The notes under the pieces: model-generated | What the model was told of the DNA's origin: nothing | The model's input: the letters and a program-made list of their open reading frames with translations, nothing else | Database searches by the model: none | Translations under genes and position numbers: made by a program | Assembly: GCF_910591885.1 (NCBI RefSeq) | Contig: NC_063275.1 | Coordinates: forward strand, 15,984,501 to 16,048,500 | Direction: 5' to 3' | Length of the DNA: 64,000 bases | Origin: Bombus terrestris | Lineage: Eukaryota > Arthropoda > Insecta > Hymenoptera > Apidae | Shown: one piece after another, positions 23,201 through 35,500 of the stretch | How positions within the stretch are numbered: the stretch's first letter is position 1 | How the letters are laid out: each line of letters opens with the position of its first letter

Positions 23201-24736
23201 CTTTTTTTCTTTGCAATGCGCGATAAAAACGGACAGCACGGACGAGCCGCGAACGATAAAAGATTATTAGCCAATATCGACGGAACAGGTCTTCGATTCC
23301 CCCGGCAAATTGTAGTCGTTGCTACAACACGGGGCTCGATTCGAATCGGGAAGCAAAATACGTGGCATAAATTGCGCTTCGGGATACGGTGCTGAAACTC
23401 TAGTGACCGAAGATCCGCGGCTTTTCAACACCAACGTACGCGACAATGGATTTCGACAGAATCCGAAATCCGAAAGTAAATTCGATCGAAAGCTTCCATG
23501 GAAAAAATCGACCTTCTGTCTCCTCTCTTGTACCATGTTTGCTCTTCATTCTCTGGTCATCTATACCGACAGGTTTACTGGTAGATCTAGCGTTAACGAA
23601 TCCGATGGAATCGAGAAAAGAGAGAAAATGTCAGAACCGAAGAGCGCCGCATATAAGAGATCCGAAGGGGGAGAGCTCGTAGGAAATTTCATTATTATTT
23701 ACGAGCTGGCTCAAAAGTATTAAACAACGCGATCATCTCTTTCGAGGCGGCAACCTTTATGGCGTATCCTCTTAGCGCGTAAACCGTGTCCTCGCGATCG
23801 AATAATATTTAGGGGCGGACACGAGCGTTTATTTCGTTCGATAACGACCAATTTATTACTCTGCTTTATTAAATGCGCGCTACTATTGTGAGCCTATACT
23901 TTCTATACGAGGAGTTATGAAAGAAACGTTGGAGATCTTCCTTCTTTGGGAAATATGAAAAATCGTTGGAGAATTGACGCGTCGACGCGAGCAACGTTTC
24001 GGTTGAAAGTTAGAAAGACCGCCTATAAGCGTTCCTCATAGTTTCCGATTAACGAAGCCTGGTTATGTTTCAAAAGATTGTCCTGGAAAGGATCGAGGGG
24101 TCATGGTTCAAAGTCAAAAAGGAACATAGTTCGAGAACTTTGCATAAGACTGCGTTTCAGTTTAAAAAGATCACCGCTCGAAAGCTTGGCCCACTGTCTC
24201 GGAGACTACACTTTGAAAGCTTAATGAAGACTTTCGCTCGAAAAGGTCGAACTTCAGCGCAGCATTTTATTCTCGGTGACTACCTTTCCAGAGGCACCTG
24301 GATCCGCGCTTTACCCGACGAGGTTGCAGCGAAAAAGCTCCGTTTAGCACGAACTTTTAGCAAAGTCTAAAAAGGACATTCTTCGATAACAAGTGCAGCC
24401 AGATGCTGCTTAATCTCAAAAGAGCTTCTCGTTCGGTTGTACCCTTCGGTCCATGTATTCGTACAAATCCTTTCGATGTTGCGTTCCAAATTCGTGAGTC
24501 TTTCAAAAAGGAAAAAGAAGCAGCAAAGAAAAGAAGAAATATATCATTTAAAATTCTCTGTTCATAGGATAGTTCAGCAGCATGTGTCATTAGCATATCT
24601 CGTGAATAAATATGAATATTCCAGTTGATAGATAAATAGGAAATCTCGAGAAATAGACTTTCAGGTATAGAAGACTGACGACTAATCGTGGAAAATAGTT
24701 AATTATATTTACAGATAATCGGAAATCGTGGAACTG
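20252..24736. other. non-coding stretch
   Basis: No gene supported. It contains a 13-base direct tandem duplication at 21149-21174 (listed separately). Short frames on both strands lack domains and have chance-like composition. Confidence 0.45.
21149..21174 (+). repeat. tandem duplication of a 13-base unit
   Basis: acttgctaaccgt is followed directly by acttgctaaccaa. The second copy continues into a small inverted repeat, taacca-agta-tggtta. Probably a replication-slippage duplication. Confidence 0.7.
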
Positions 24737-24796
24737 TGTAACGAAGAAAGAGATTCGACGGAAAAGTGTAACGAAGAAAGAGATTCGACGGAAAAG
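24737..24796 (+). repeat. perfect tandem duplication, 2 x 30 bp
   Basis: The 30-base unit beginning tgtaacgaagaaagag and ending gacggaaaag occurs twice in succession without a mismatch (24737-24766 and 24767-24796). The identity points to a recent duplication. On the minus strand it gives a repeated peptide inside a short frame, with no sign that this is translated. Confidence 0.95.
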
Positions 24797-27700
24797 GGAA
24801 TTTACGATTCCATCGTGGAGCACGAAAGCAGCTTGCGAACTGGCCTATTGAAGCGGTCGCAGAGCCGTGTGCGCGGTGCATGACACAGTTTCGCTGCCCC
24901 AGTTTCCAGCCATTCTGCAAGCTCACGGATCATTCATGAAAAAAATAAGGGAGAAGAGCGGTGGGGAAAAAGAGGGACGAAAATAGCACACCGCGGAACA
25001 ACCCAGATAGATAAACAGCCGGAGCACAATGGGATTAAGCGACGCGCAAGCTTCTTTGGAAATTTTAATAACGTCGCCCACGTGACCCACGTCTTCCTTC
25101 CTGCGCATTACATCCCGTACATGTTCGATCGTTTCGTTGCGGATGAACTGGGCTATCGAGCGTTCCTGGCTGATTTTTTCCTCTTCTTCTGACCTCCAAT
25201 CGAACGAACAACTGACTAAAACAATGAGAAATAGCGTGGCAAATAGAAGATTCGAAGCTGGATCGTTTGACTCGCGATTTAAGTTTATCGAGTTCTTTAT
25301 ACGCGATATATCGAGATACTTCGATTCGGAATTTGTGCTACACCGGGATTGAATGGGTACATCGGAAGAAACGAAGGTGGCTGCAAGACCAGCGTATGGA
25401 GATTGACAATCTAAACAATTGCATGATTAATTTCACAATTACATGACGCAGCTTTGGCTGTTTCTGCGGCGTATTCCTACGGATGTTTACGCAGACGCGA
25501 CGGTATACGAAGCGCATCAGATAAAAGAAGAAAAGTCTGAAGAAACGAGAGATCTTTCTGATACGTTCTCGGTGTGGAATATTTTACGATAGATTTCATT
25601 TGAATCGCAGATCTCCGCGTAACATGGCTGCGTCATGAAATCAGTTTCGCGATTAAACCGTTGCATAATAACTACAAGTCGCTAGATAAACATCTATTTT
25701 ATCTTATCGTGGTATCGTTATCATTGACGTTGCTTGTGTATTCGTCGGTATAGTCAAACGATTCTCCGAAGACGTAAATGACAACAACCGTACGAATATC
25801 GTACGGTGTTCGAGAAAAAGTCGCCGCGCAATTCCAAGCAAGCACTTAAGTTTTTATACCTGATATAATGAAATAATTTGATCGACAAATTTCCTCGTTA
25901 TTCGGTTTTATACGACACGTAAACATCGAGCAATAACAATCTTACTCATAACTCATCGAGTATTTCATCACTTTACTCCTGGAATGTCCCAAATACCTTC
26001 GACAAAATCAACAGCTGCCAGACGCTAACCAGGAAAAAAACATGGGTATTAAGACGAAAACAACATATTTTCCTCGGGTATCTTTTACACACCAACTATC
26101 CACGCTGAGCTCATCGATAAATCTTTCGGCCTATTGCTTCACCCCCAGATGTCAAGCGTTCGAACCCGATCTTCGATCAAATCAATTCGTTCCCGAAATT
26201 AATGACAAGGATAACAGCGTCGGGAATCATCCACTCGATCGTTTCCGGTTCTATCCGCCACGGGGATGGCACGTGCCGTGACTCGTCAGCTTCCAAAAAC
26301 GGTGAGACGGTCGCGACACACGAGTATCCCGAGACTCGCGTGTAAAAGCATTCCCCTTGGAGTCCTAGACCGCGTAAACAAGCAGCTGGCAGTCAATAAG
26401 CAGGGCTTAGACGTCCCTCTAAATTTACGCGCGAGTGTTTATAACGCCGTTTCTAATTCCGTCTTCGACTCGCTCGACCCGCAGACGGTTTTATTCGAGC
26501 CGGAAGCGGGCCCCCTTGGGCCTCCACTTTCCGGGATCAACGAGTTCTCTTGACCCTGCTGCCGCTGCGGGACTTATGTTAACGACCACGTTTTCAAAAT
26601 AGTACCACTTCTCCGGAGGATTTTTCCATGTTAGAGGGTAGCGCTTCTTATTTACGGCGACATTTGTCGTTGAGGACGAGTCCGTTTATTCTGGAAAGGA
26701 GGAAAGTTGGAATGGACATGGTGACGAGCGACGGACTATGTGCGTTTGGAGTACTTGAGAATCATAAGGCAGCAGCGTTCTTTTTGTTCGTTTGAAAATG
26801 TTAACGTACGGCAGTTGACCGAGCCCACATATTAATCTGGCTAATTTGGATCGCTCGGGCGAGTCAGTCGGTCGACAAATTCGACCGGACAACTTGAAAA
26901 AATTGGAACAATTTATCGAACGCCCTGTCGTTGCGAACTAACGTCGACAAAATATCGCAACGACGGCAGACGAAGTCGCGACAGTTCGTAGCTGCAATTG
27001 CCAATAATTCTGATTGATCGACCCTCCGGAAATACAGTTTTTCTTTTTTGTGGTCGTATTTTAAACCAGCTTTCATTGTTCGTGAATAAATGGCTGAAAA
27101 AACTCGGTAATCCCCTCGCCTTTGGATACCTCGCGGAGAGAAAACTGTTTAACAATAGACGTTGGCGAAAGGCCTCGAAAGTGTCCTCGAGTGTCGAGAG
27201 TTAATTGCTGGGCTTTTAGCTCGTTTATGGCTAAGAATTCCCAAATGGTAACCTAAGGTTCCAAAACAATTGAACAGCTCTACAGAGTTCTTATGGTAAT
27301 TGTTTCAAAGCACATCATTTCCATTATGTTACGAAGCAGACGCGACGTTTCTTATTTCTCGGTTATTTTAATCAACACAGCATATTAATTTCCTAGATGA
27401 ATATTTAACAGCCACAATCATACAGATTAGAATAATTTTCTATATCCTGTTACATACAGAGATCAATTTTCTACTAAATCTATATAAAACGTAATCGCAT
27501 CTGTAACCTAATCCAATCTAAAAGCCTTCGATGTCACTTTAATTGAATACCGCGATTTGCTCTTAACACCCTAATTCGTCGCATGGGAAAGATTCTTCCT
27601 TTGGACGCGTTTTCGCTTCTTCTTCAAGCGTATGATTTTGCACGAAAAATTGACTCAGTCAATTCAGAAGGAAGCTCGTTTTCCAGGAGGTTAAGAAGGG

Positions 27701-29320
27701 TTGCGTGTGAGGTTCGCGGCTGCGTTATCAACCAGTAAGATTAATGATCGACCGCGGCGTGCTTTGCGTCCAGGACGTACGCTTCTGGACGGACGATCGC
27801 TCGGCCTTGCATCTCGCGGATCTGCCTTCGCAAATTGACTACGACCTCTCTCGCTGGATGCCCGCCGGTTCGTAGCTCGAGCGTGACGCGTGAAACCATA
27901 AAAATCAGACGAGCACGCCATCGACCAGGGAAAATTCGATTTCGCGGCTGTCTTTACTCTCGGTGTCCTATTCATCCGCGTGCTTTCTACTATGCCATAC
28001 GTTCCGTTTTGTCTTGAAAAATTTTGGATAACTTTCGAGTTTTATCTGCGAAATAGTTGCGGACCGTGGCTCTCGTTATTTTTATCCGATTGATGTTTTA
28101 GCCTCGTAAAGTGAAATGCATACTGATAGCGAGGGCATGGCGCCAATAATACACACACGCTGACAGAAATTCTAACGCAAGATATCCAAGTCAGCGAGAA
28201 TTATTTATGATAATAACTTAACCTCTTACCTTAAAACATCGAGTGACACTCGTGCCGTGCATTAAACATAAAATAAGATATAATGCTTCAATGTTTCATT
28301 TTGCAGGTAGTGTCGAATAGTAAATTACTAAAGTTCGCGTATGTGCCTCGGGAAAAAGTTATAAGGACAGGTGTTAAATCAGGCACAAAAACGTGTTAGA
28401 TTGTCGAATAAAGTGCAATAGCAATTTCCTGTCTTACGCTTAAAATATTTCTCCATTTACTAGATAACAAGGCATAAATCAACACGTAAAATTTCATTAA
28501 TGAAACGAAAACTACCATGCCGCCGGTCTTCCTGCTCTCCTCGTTCGTAAATCGTTGGAATCTCTATGAGCCAGACGCGGCCAGCTATCAAAACGACAGG
28601 AATACCAGTAATAAAGCTATCAAACGAATTCTCTACGATCCGAGCGAAGCATCAGGACGGTCGGTGGCACCTTGCGGGGTGTGGTGGAAGGAGATCCAGC
28701 TGGCCAGGCAGCCAGACACAATCGGCCGCGGTTCGTACGCCAGGCAAAAGAAAAGAAAAGCTGCGAGTATGCGGCGTTCTATTTATATAACGCGCCTATA
28801 CGCCGATCTACATAAATAGCCAATGGTATTATGCAACCGGCGAGAGAGCACGGCGGCCTCTTGTGTAAGCGGCATCCCTAACGATCTCGCGCGAAAACGC
28901 GCCGCGAGATCTCTAGCCGCAACACGAAGGTACATCGTGATCAGATGGTTGCCGTGAATCCGCGGGAATGACGATCCGAGTGATTTGTTGCCGCCGCGTC
29001 GTGGAATGCCGCTTGAATTCAGAGGAGCCGGTTTTCTGAAAGCGGACAACCTCCGCGTTTGTCCGCGCCACGGTCTCTTGGAGCGCGCGCGCTACCGCCG
29101 CGCCGCAGCCGCTGTATATTTTCTGGGGGGCTCCAGCGGAATCCTCCAATCTGCTCAACTCGTCCGAATATCGTTTGTCGGTTGATAATTGTTTGTTTGA
29201 ACATAAAATATAATGTTCGAAATTTTGTCAGTATCGTGGCTAATGCGAACGATGCATTTGAAAATTTAAATATTTGGAAATTTGAGTATCGAAATATGTA
29301 CATTTAAATTTATAAGAATA
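24797..29320. other. non-coding stretch
   Basis: No gene supported. It contains the palindrome at 25787-25807. The stretch 27400-27530 is AT-rich. The stretch 29030-29130 is CpG-dense (gcgcgcgc words), without a reading frame or splice sites I would trust. Confidence 0.45.
25787..25807. repeat. perfect 9-bp inverted repeat with 3-base spacer
   Basis: accgtacga-ata-tcgtacggt, a perfect dyad with arms of 9 bases. It could be a binding site for a dimeric protein or a chance palindrome; nothing around it decides this. Confidence 0.8.
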
Positions 29321-29334
29321 AGAGAGAGAGAGAG
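29321..29334. repeat. GA dinucleotide microsatellite
   Basis: Seven uninterrupted ag units, about 150 bp before a longer GA-rich tract of the same kind. Confidence 0.9.
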
Positions 29335-29477
29335 TTAGAAAAGGTGTGTGCTTGTGTATGTGAATAGAAAGATGAGGCAACACGTGTAATTCCGAAATTG
29401 CTTTTAATGAAAGAAATTTTACCACCCAGTCTTTTCCACGAATTGATGAATTGAAAATCGATTCTAAAAATTCTTCG

Positions 29478-29525
29478 GAGAGAAAGAGAAAGAGAGAGAG
29501 AGACAAAGAGAGAGAGAAAGAGAGT
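29478..29525. repeat. imperfect GA microsatellite
   Basis: About 48 bases of gaga interrupted by gaaa and gacaaa units. In insects (GA)n on this strand can bind GAGA-factor-type proteins, but length variation by slippage explains it equally well. Confidence 0.9.
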
Positions 29526-32500
29526 TATAAAATATTCATCCATAAAACGTGTCTAAATCTCTAATGGGATATTGAAATTTTTATGAGAGATTGTATAAGA
29601 TACGTGTCAGATAAATGTCGGTAACACGTATGGTTCACTCCCAGCGAACCGTCACGCGATTAAATCATCGAGAAGTCATTATATGATTCACGCGAGTGCA
29701 TTATTCATTGTTTACATCGTGCGACAACAACTTCCTTCGAAATTAAAGAAATAATTTCATGAATCAGCGATCGATTAATTACATCGATTCAATTAAACTA
29801 TTTCCTCGGTATTACAAGACGTCCATAATAATTCGAGGTGACACCGGTGAATCGGCTGGTCGCACCTTCCGCATTCCTCGAGAGCGTTAGCCCGAACCTC
29901 GCGCTTCTATGCAAGGACGTTATTAGAAATAATTCTATTTGTAGGAAATCCCGAATCGCGACGAGCAAGGATCTTAATTAACATATCGACTGCCACGTCA
30001 TTCTGACTAACTCCCGATTCATTTAGAAGGTTACGTTAACCAAAGATGAATGAGTAACGCAAAGATATAATTGTATCTAATGACGGAGGACACGATTGGT
30101 TGAAAACAAAGCATAGAAAAATTGTGGGAACGGCGAATCATCAAATTGCAATCCATAAAAATTGTGAAACATAAGCAACTTAAACGAAGGATCAAAGTGA
30201 AATTTTAAGAGGACAAGTGGCTCTTTCATTATGGATATACCTAAAGGATATAAAGTGATAATGGATATAAAGTATAGCCGAGTCTGTCCAGGTCTGTTGG
30301 ATCCGGTTTACTTTTCGGATCCAGGAAATCGACGGAGATACGCTTCGAAAAATTTCGACGGCTGCCGAAGCGTTCGAGAAATATTTGCTGAACACACCAT
30401 TCGTTCGATACCAGTGGCGTACGGTGACCGATGCTGTAATGTTCACATCGACGTTAGATAAATCTTGCGTCTAACTAGTCTCTCGATGCGCTTGATTTTC
30501 GATTTTCTCTATTACATTTTCTTATCGATAATTATTATTTGTAGCTTTCCGACCAATTTAAAAAAAAACGGAGTTCTATGATAAAAATCACCAATATAAT
30601 TGCAGCAAGAATGTGCGACCTGTGCCTCATTAACGAAATACAAAGCACAATATTTTGAACTTCAATATATTTTTCGTAGTACCGAAAATTCAAATCAAAT
30701 CGAACGCAACAGAGGAGGTACATAGTTCGGCGCCAATGCGAAAGAGCGCAGCTAAGCACACAAGAGGAAAGCAGCGCGCATATCCGATCGTGGTGACGCG
30801 AGCTTCCGTGTGTTACCTGCGTGCACGGCGGTTATCGCGTCTGCGATATTGGTCTTCCGTTGCAAATAAAAACGTTGATCCCACGGCTACGTCGCGTCGG
30901 CGACGATGGCGGTGGCGTTTCCATGAATGAAACGCGACAAGCGTGCAGTTTACACGATCGCGAACCTTTTATCAGCCGTAACGAACTCAACGAACTCGAC
31001 CAACGTTCAGCTACGACAACGACGCCTCGTCTCCACACGATAACGCCGACGCGGTTATCGCGTTCCGCCTCGAAAGCCAGCTGGCACTCTTTTACAATTT
31101 CCGCTTTGCTCCCCCGACATATTTCAATGGAGGAAGAATTTCGAAAGGGACCAATGGAAAAGATGCGACATCGAGATCTTTTCGTTTATGGGCAGCCGAA
31201 TAATTACGATCGAACGATTCGTGGATAAAGCGAAGGGTAATGGAGAGCGGCCGAGATTTTATTGAATAGGTTCGAAGAGGGAAATAAGAACGAAGAAACG
31301 CATTGACCGAAGCCCGCCGTTCTTTCTGGTTTGGTTTGTGTTTCCTTCGAAGCCGACGATTAACATTCCTCGCCGGGTGCTTCCTTTATCGCCACTGCTT
31401 ACTCCAGTCTGAATAGCTGATTTAAGAAGAAGCGGATAGTTACCACGCTGTACGTAATTGATGAGATACCTTTGGCAAAAACAAGAAACGATCTAAAATC
31501 AATGGAAATGTTATCACAATGGAGGCAAATGAACCCTTAAGCGCTATTGTTAGCAACCCCATTCCCCATTTTCTACTTCTTACTATTTGTAATAACGAAC
31601 CTATCTATGTAACAAAAGTCGTGTATTTAGTATTGATCAAAAGTATTTATCTACTACTAAACGATCGAACGTAAAGACCTTAGACCCATTGTTAGGGGAC
31701 ATTTGTGTCGATTCGGAAACGTTTAATCCGTTGGGGAGCTGACTAACTCGGCTAGCGAGTATTTGATTCAGCGCGGAAGTGTTCCGCTCGATGACGGAGG
31801 GACAGTAGTCCGCTGCGGAAGTAGTCAGTTTAACAAGGAGGAAACTGGTGCAACACAGAAGCGTTCTATTTAATAATAATCATTTTATTCTCGAACTATC
31901 GAGCAGTCGAACGATTGCGCAACGTTCCTCGGAATATTTCAATGATTCGACTCGACTGTCGAGAAGAACGGCGGATTCATATTTATTTTTTCCTTGGCAT
32001 TTGTCATTCGTTGTGGTGGGCGTCGAGGAACGAACGATTCACACGTGGCGACATCGTCGGACCTAGATACAATCTTCTCTAATAAATACGCCTCGTATTT
32101 TTCGAATTACGTTACGTCGCGTACACGCGTTGCCGCGTCGCGTTCTTGACCTAGACGCAAACGGGAACGCGAAAACACGCAACAGTTATGTTCATCGATG
32201 TGAACGGTCGTATGCGATCGCGCGGCTAGGCGCGCGAACGTCATGCTGGCCTAGCTTCTTCGTTTTCATTCCGAACGCATCGTCTCACCGGCGGTTATGT
32301 TAATGTTCTAGCGTTTGATGCATTGGTTAGAGTGTCAGTGTGTCGCTAGACGTCTGACGAAGCATTAGGACATTCCAAAAAAAAAGTACGAGTCAAATAT
32401 GAGAAATCGGAACGTTCGTGGAATACATTTTTCATAGCCACATTTGATAAACAAAAGAAACTGAACGATCACGATTGAAAATGTAAATTCAACGTAGTCG

Positions 32501-35500
32501 CGATTGTTCTTCTCGGAAGGATAAATTTCATGGTATTCTAAAAGCGACGGTAATTCTAACTAACTCGCTTTTCCTCCGAAAACAATTCATTTAAACGAAT
32601 TCCTAGACACATCGACGACCACGTAAAAGTGAATTTCTGGTTCTCGTCTCGGAAACGTAAATTCGACCCAGCCAATCGTATTCCGCATCGACCTACATAT
32701 AGAAAACGAAGCAGAATTCGTAGAAGGCGATAAACGATGATCGATTTTGAGTCGGTAAACATGGTTACGGTTTGCAGTCGCGTTGTTAAAGAGATGATGC
32801 GATTGCTCGTCGTTTGAGACGCAGAAGAATTTTACCGAGGCGTAGAAAAATCAGCTCGCATTCCGATCAATATTTATCGCGGTGGAATTTCGTCGAGGTG
32901 AATTCGTGGCGTGCATCTTTTTGACGCACGCTCACGGAAGGCACTCTGACATTTCACGTTCAGCTGATACGTTATTGCGCAAACAGTCATTGGGCACCGT
33001 ACCAAGTGGCATGACTAAACCGCCCCGAGTCAATGGATCGGCCAAAAATATAGATCCCTCCAGACGAACCGCTCTTTAATAGGAAAACGCAACCGCAAAG
33101 AGTATGCGTCAGAATTACAGCCTTCGCGCTGTTTCCCGATCGAACGGTGAACTTCACGAATTCTCGTTCAGAGATACCTTTATCGTGTATTTATTTTTAA
33201 TTAATAATAGTCGATCGAAAGAATCATAACTAACCAATTTATCTGTACTAAACGTTCTTATGTAAAGTTTGTACAGATTTAGTTTCCTTTCGAGAATCAA
33301 AGGTGAAGAGCTGGATAATCGTACTTTGCGACACGCGCAGTTCGTGGCAGACCGATTACCTGGAATTCTCTGCCAAGTCGGGAAGAACCGTACGCGCAAA
33401 AGGTGCAAACTCGTTTCGTACGTTACGCACGTTCGCGCGGCCACCAATCGCCGCTAGGCAGATAAGCTTCCGGGAACAAGGAGAGGACATCGATGGTTCG
33501 CCTATTTACCCTCGCGTTCGTCAATCTATACCGGTTTTTTCCTGTTTTTCCCTCGCCCTGTTGATCGCCAATGTCGGTCTTTATCTACGCGCGCGTCAAG
33601 AACTTTTACGGGAAATCAGTGTTTCTCGTTATTACTCGGCATACGAAGAAACAGAATGGCTACACGCGTACCAAGAACTGACAAATCTATATCAGATCCG
33701 ATAATTCTCTTGCGTTGTACGATTAATTTCTTTTTCATTATTTTTCGTTTTATAACAGTTTACTTTCTCGCAGAATGCTTGAAAATTTATATGCGCGTCT
33801 ATTGGATTCTACAAACATCTTTAATCATTAAGCGATATCCGCGTGATTATTCACACATTGTTTGCTAATATTTGTAAGCGCTTAACCATGTTTTCGCCTG
33901 TTTGACGGCTTCGTAATACCTAGAAACATCTGAGCAAACACCGAATGTTCCCGGTAGAAACGTGACATTCCCGGGTGGGAATGTTCCCGCGCAGCTCCTC
34001 CCTCGTAAACATTCTTTCGCGCGCCGATTCCCGGTAGCGTTGGCTTGCGAGCTCTTGCGTTCGACGGCTCGCGTTCTGGACTCTGACCGACGATGTTCTT
34101 CCTTCTGTTACGCCCTGATGCCAACGGTTAAGACAATTAAATGGTTAAAGCGTGCTTATTGTCACGCTCTGTACCACGTGACAAGATGATCTCGAGACAC
34201 GAAGCGTCCGCCTTGGAACACGTGGGCAACGAATGCACGAATATAGCACACGTAAATGAACAAAAACTGATAAACAATGGAATTACATATCGAGATATGT
34301 TTGTTTGAGAATTAATCGTCACGAAGTTACTACTAGACTGGATCGATTATCGTAGCTGGAATTGTTCCAGGCTTCCGGGTGTGCTCTCTTAGAAGTGTGT
34401 TCCAGTGTTTGGTCAGCATTGCAGCCTCATTGGAGTTCCAAGAATGTATTGTGTTCATTCGGAGGCAGCTATTTGTTTAAGTAATTCGTGGTCGTGACAT
34501 GGATGAATCAATGGCTCTAGACGAGAATAGGAATTGCAGAGACGCGTAACGAGCGTGGGAGGCAGCGTCACGGGGCACTTATAGATCGGAATGAATTCCG
34601 TGCCTAAACATCGCTTAGCTAGAAATATTTTAAACAGTTCGATTCTTCGAAAGGAGTGTTGCGATCGAGACTCGAATTCGAAATAATTATATCACTCGCG
34701 GCGATTCTAAAACATTATTTCGCCTTTCACTTCCTCGTCTACTTGTATAACTTTTAAACGCATTTGCTTTTTACTATATTTTTCGAAGGTCGACAAACGA
34801 ACAGGCCAAATACGATGCATTACGATGCTGTTTAAGATACCAATTTCCGTTACCATTTCTGGAGACGTGTTCTCCTAGAGGTTAAACATTCCCTCATTTG
34901 AAGTCTACTTGATTTTTATGGATAGAAAGTACGTATTTGCATCGCGTGTCGGCCGAGGATACGTCGAATTCGTTGTTTTCACTTTCTAATTGCCGATAAA
35001 GCTACTACTTAGGTACTCGCGAAACAATCGACGTAGATCGACCGATTTATCGATGATTTCCTCGACTGGACATGCCTTGAGTTGAAAATCTTATCGATTA
35101 AAGATACGTCGGAATTCGAACGGCTAATTTTTCACGGTAATGCACTAAACTATGTTCAAATATTGAAGAATTATCATACGTTTCCCTATACGTTGTTAAT
35201 CGCGTTTTCTCAGATTTCCGCGTCGACGAGAATGTTTCCTTGGAAATAACTCGAGCGAGGTTGTAAAGCACGCTGAGCGACGTTTAGCTGTTCGCAGCAA
35301 AAAAACAGCCGCCTTCATCGCGGAAGTTTTATAGCGAACCAGCGTATAAACAGTCAAACCGCGAAATTTTCGTTTTCCTCGCCGATTTTACGACGGCTTT
35401 TCATGGTTAGGAGTTTTTTTTTTCGCACGACCCCGAGAGAGCTATGCTCATAACAAATTCTCGCGCGGGTTATCTTTCTTTGTCGCGGCGTTCTTCGCAC

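Noticed and set aside
31500..31730. Possible piggyBac-like or LTR fragment around a ttaa site
   Set aside because: Only short repeated words; no terminal repeats that can be paired.
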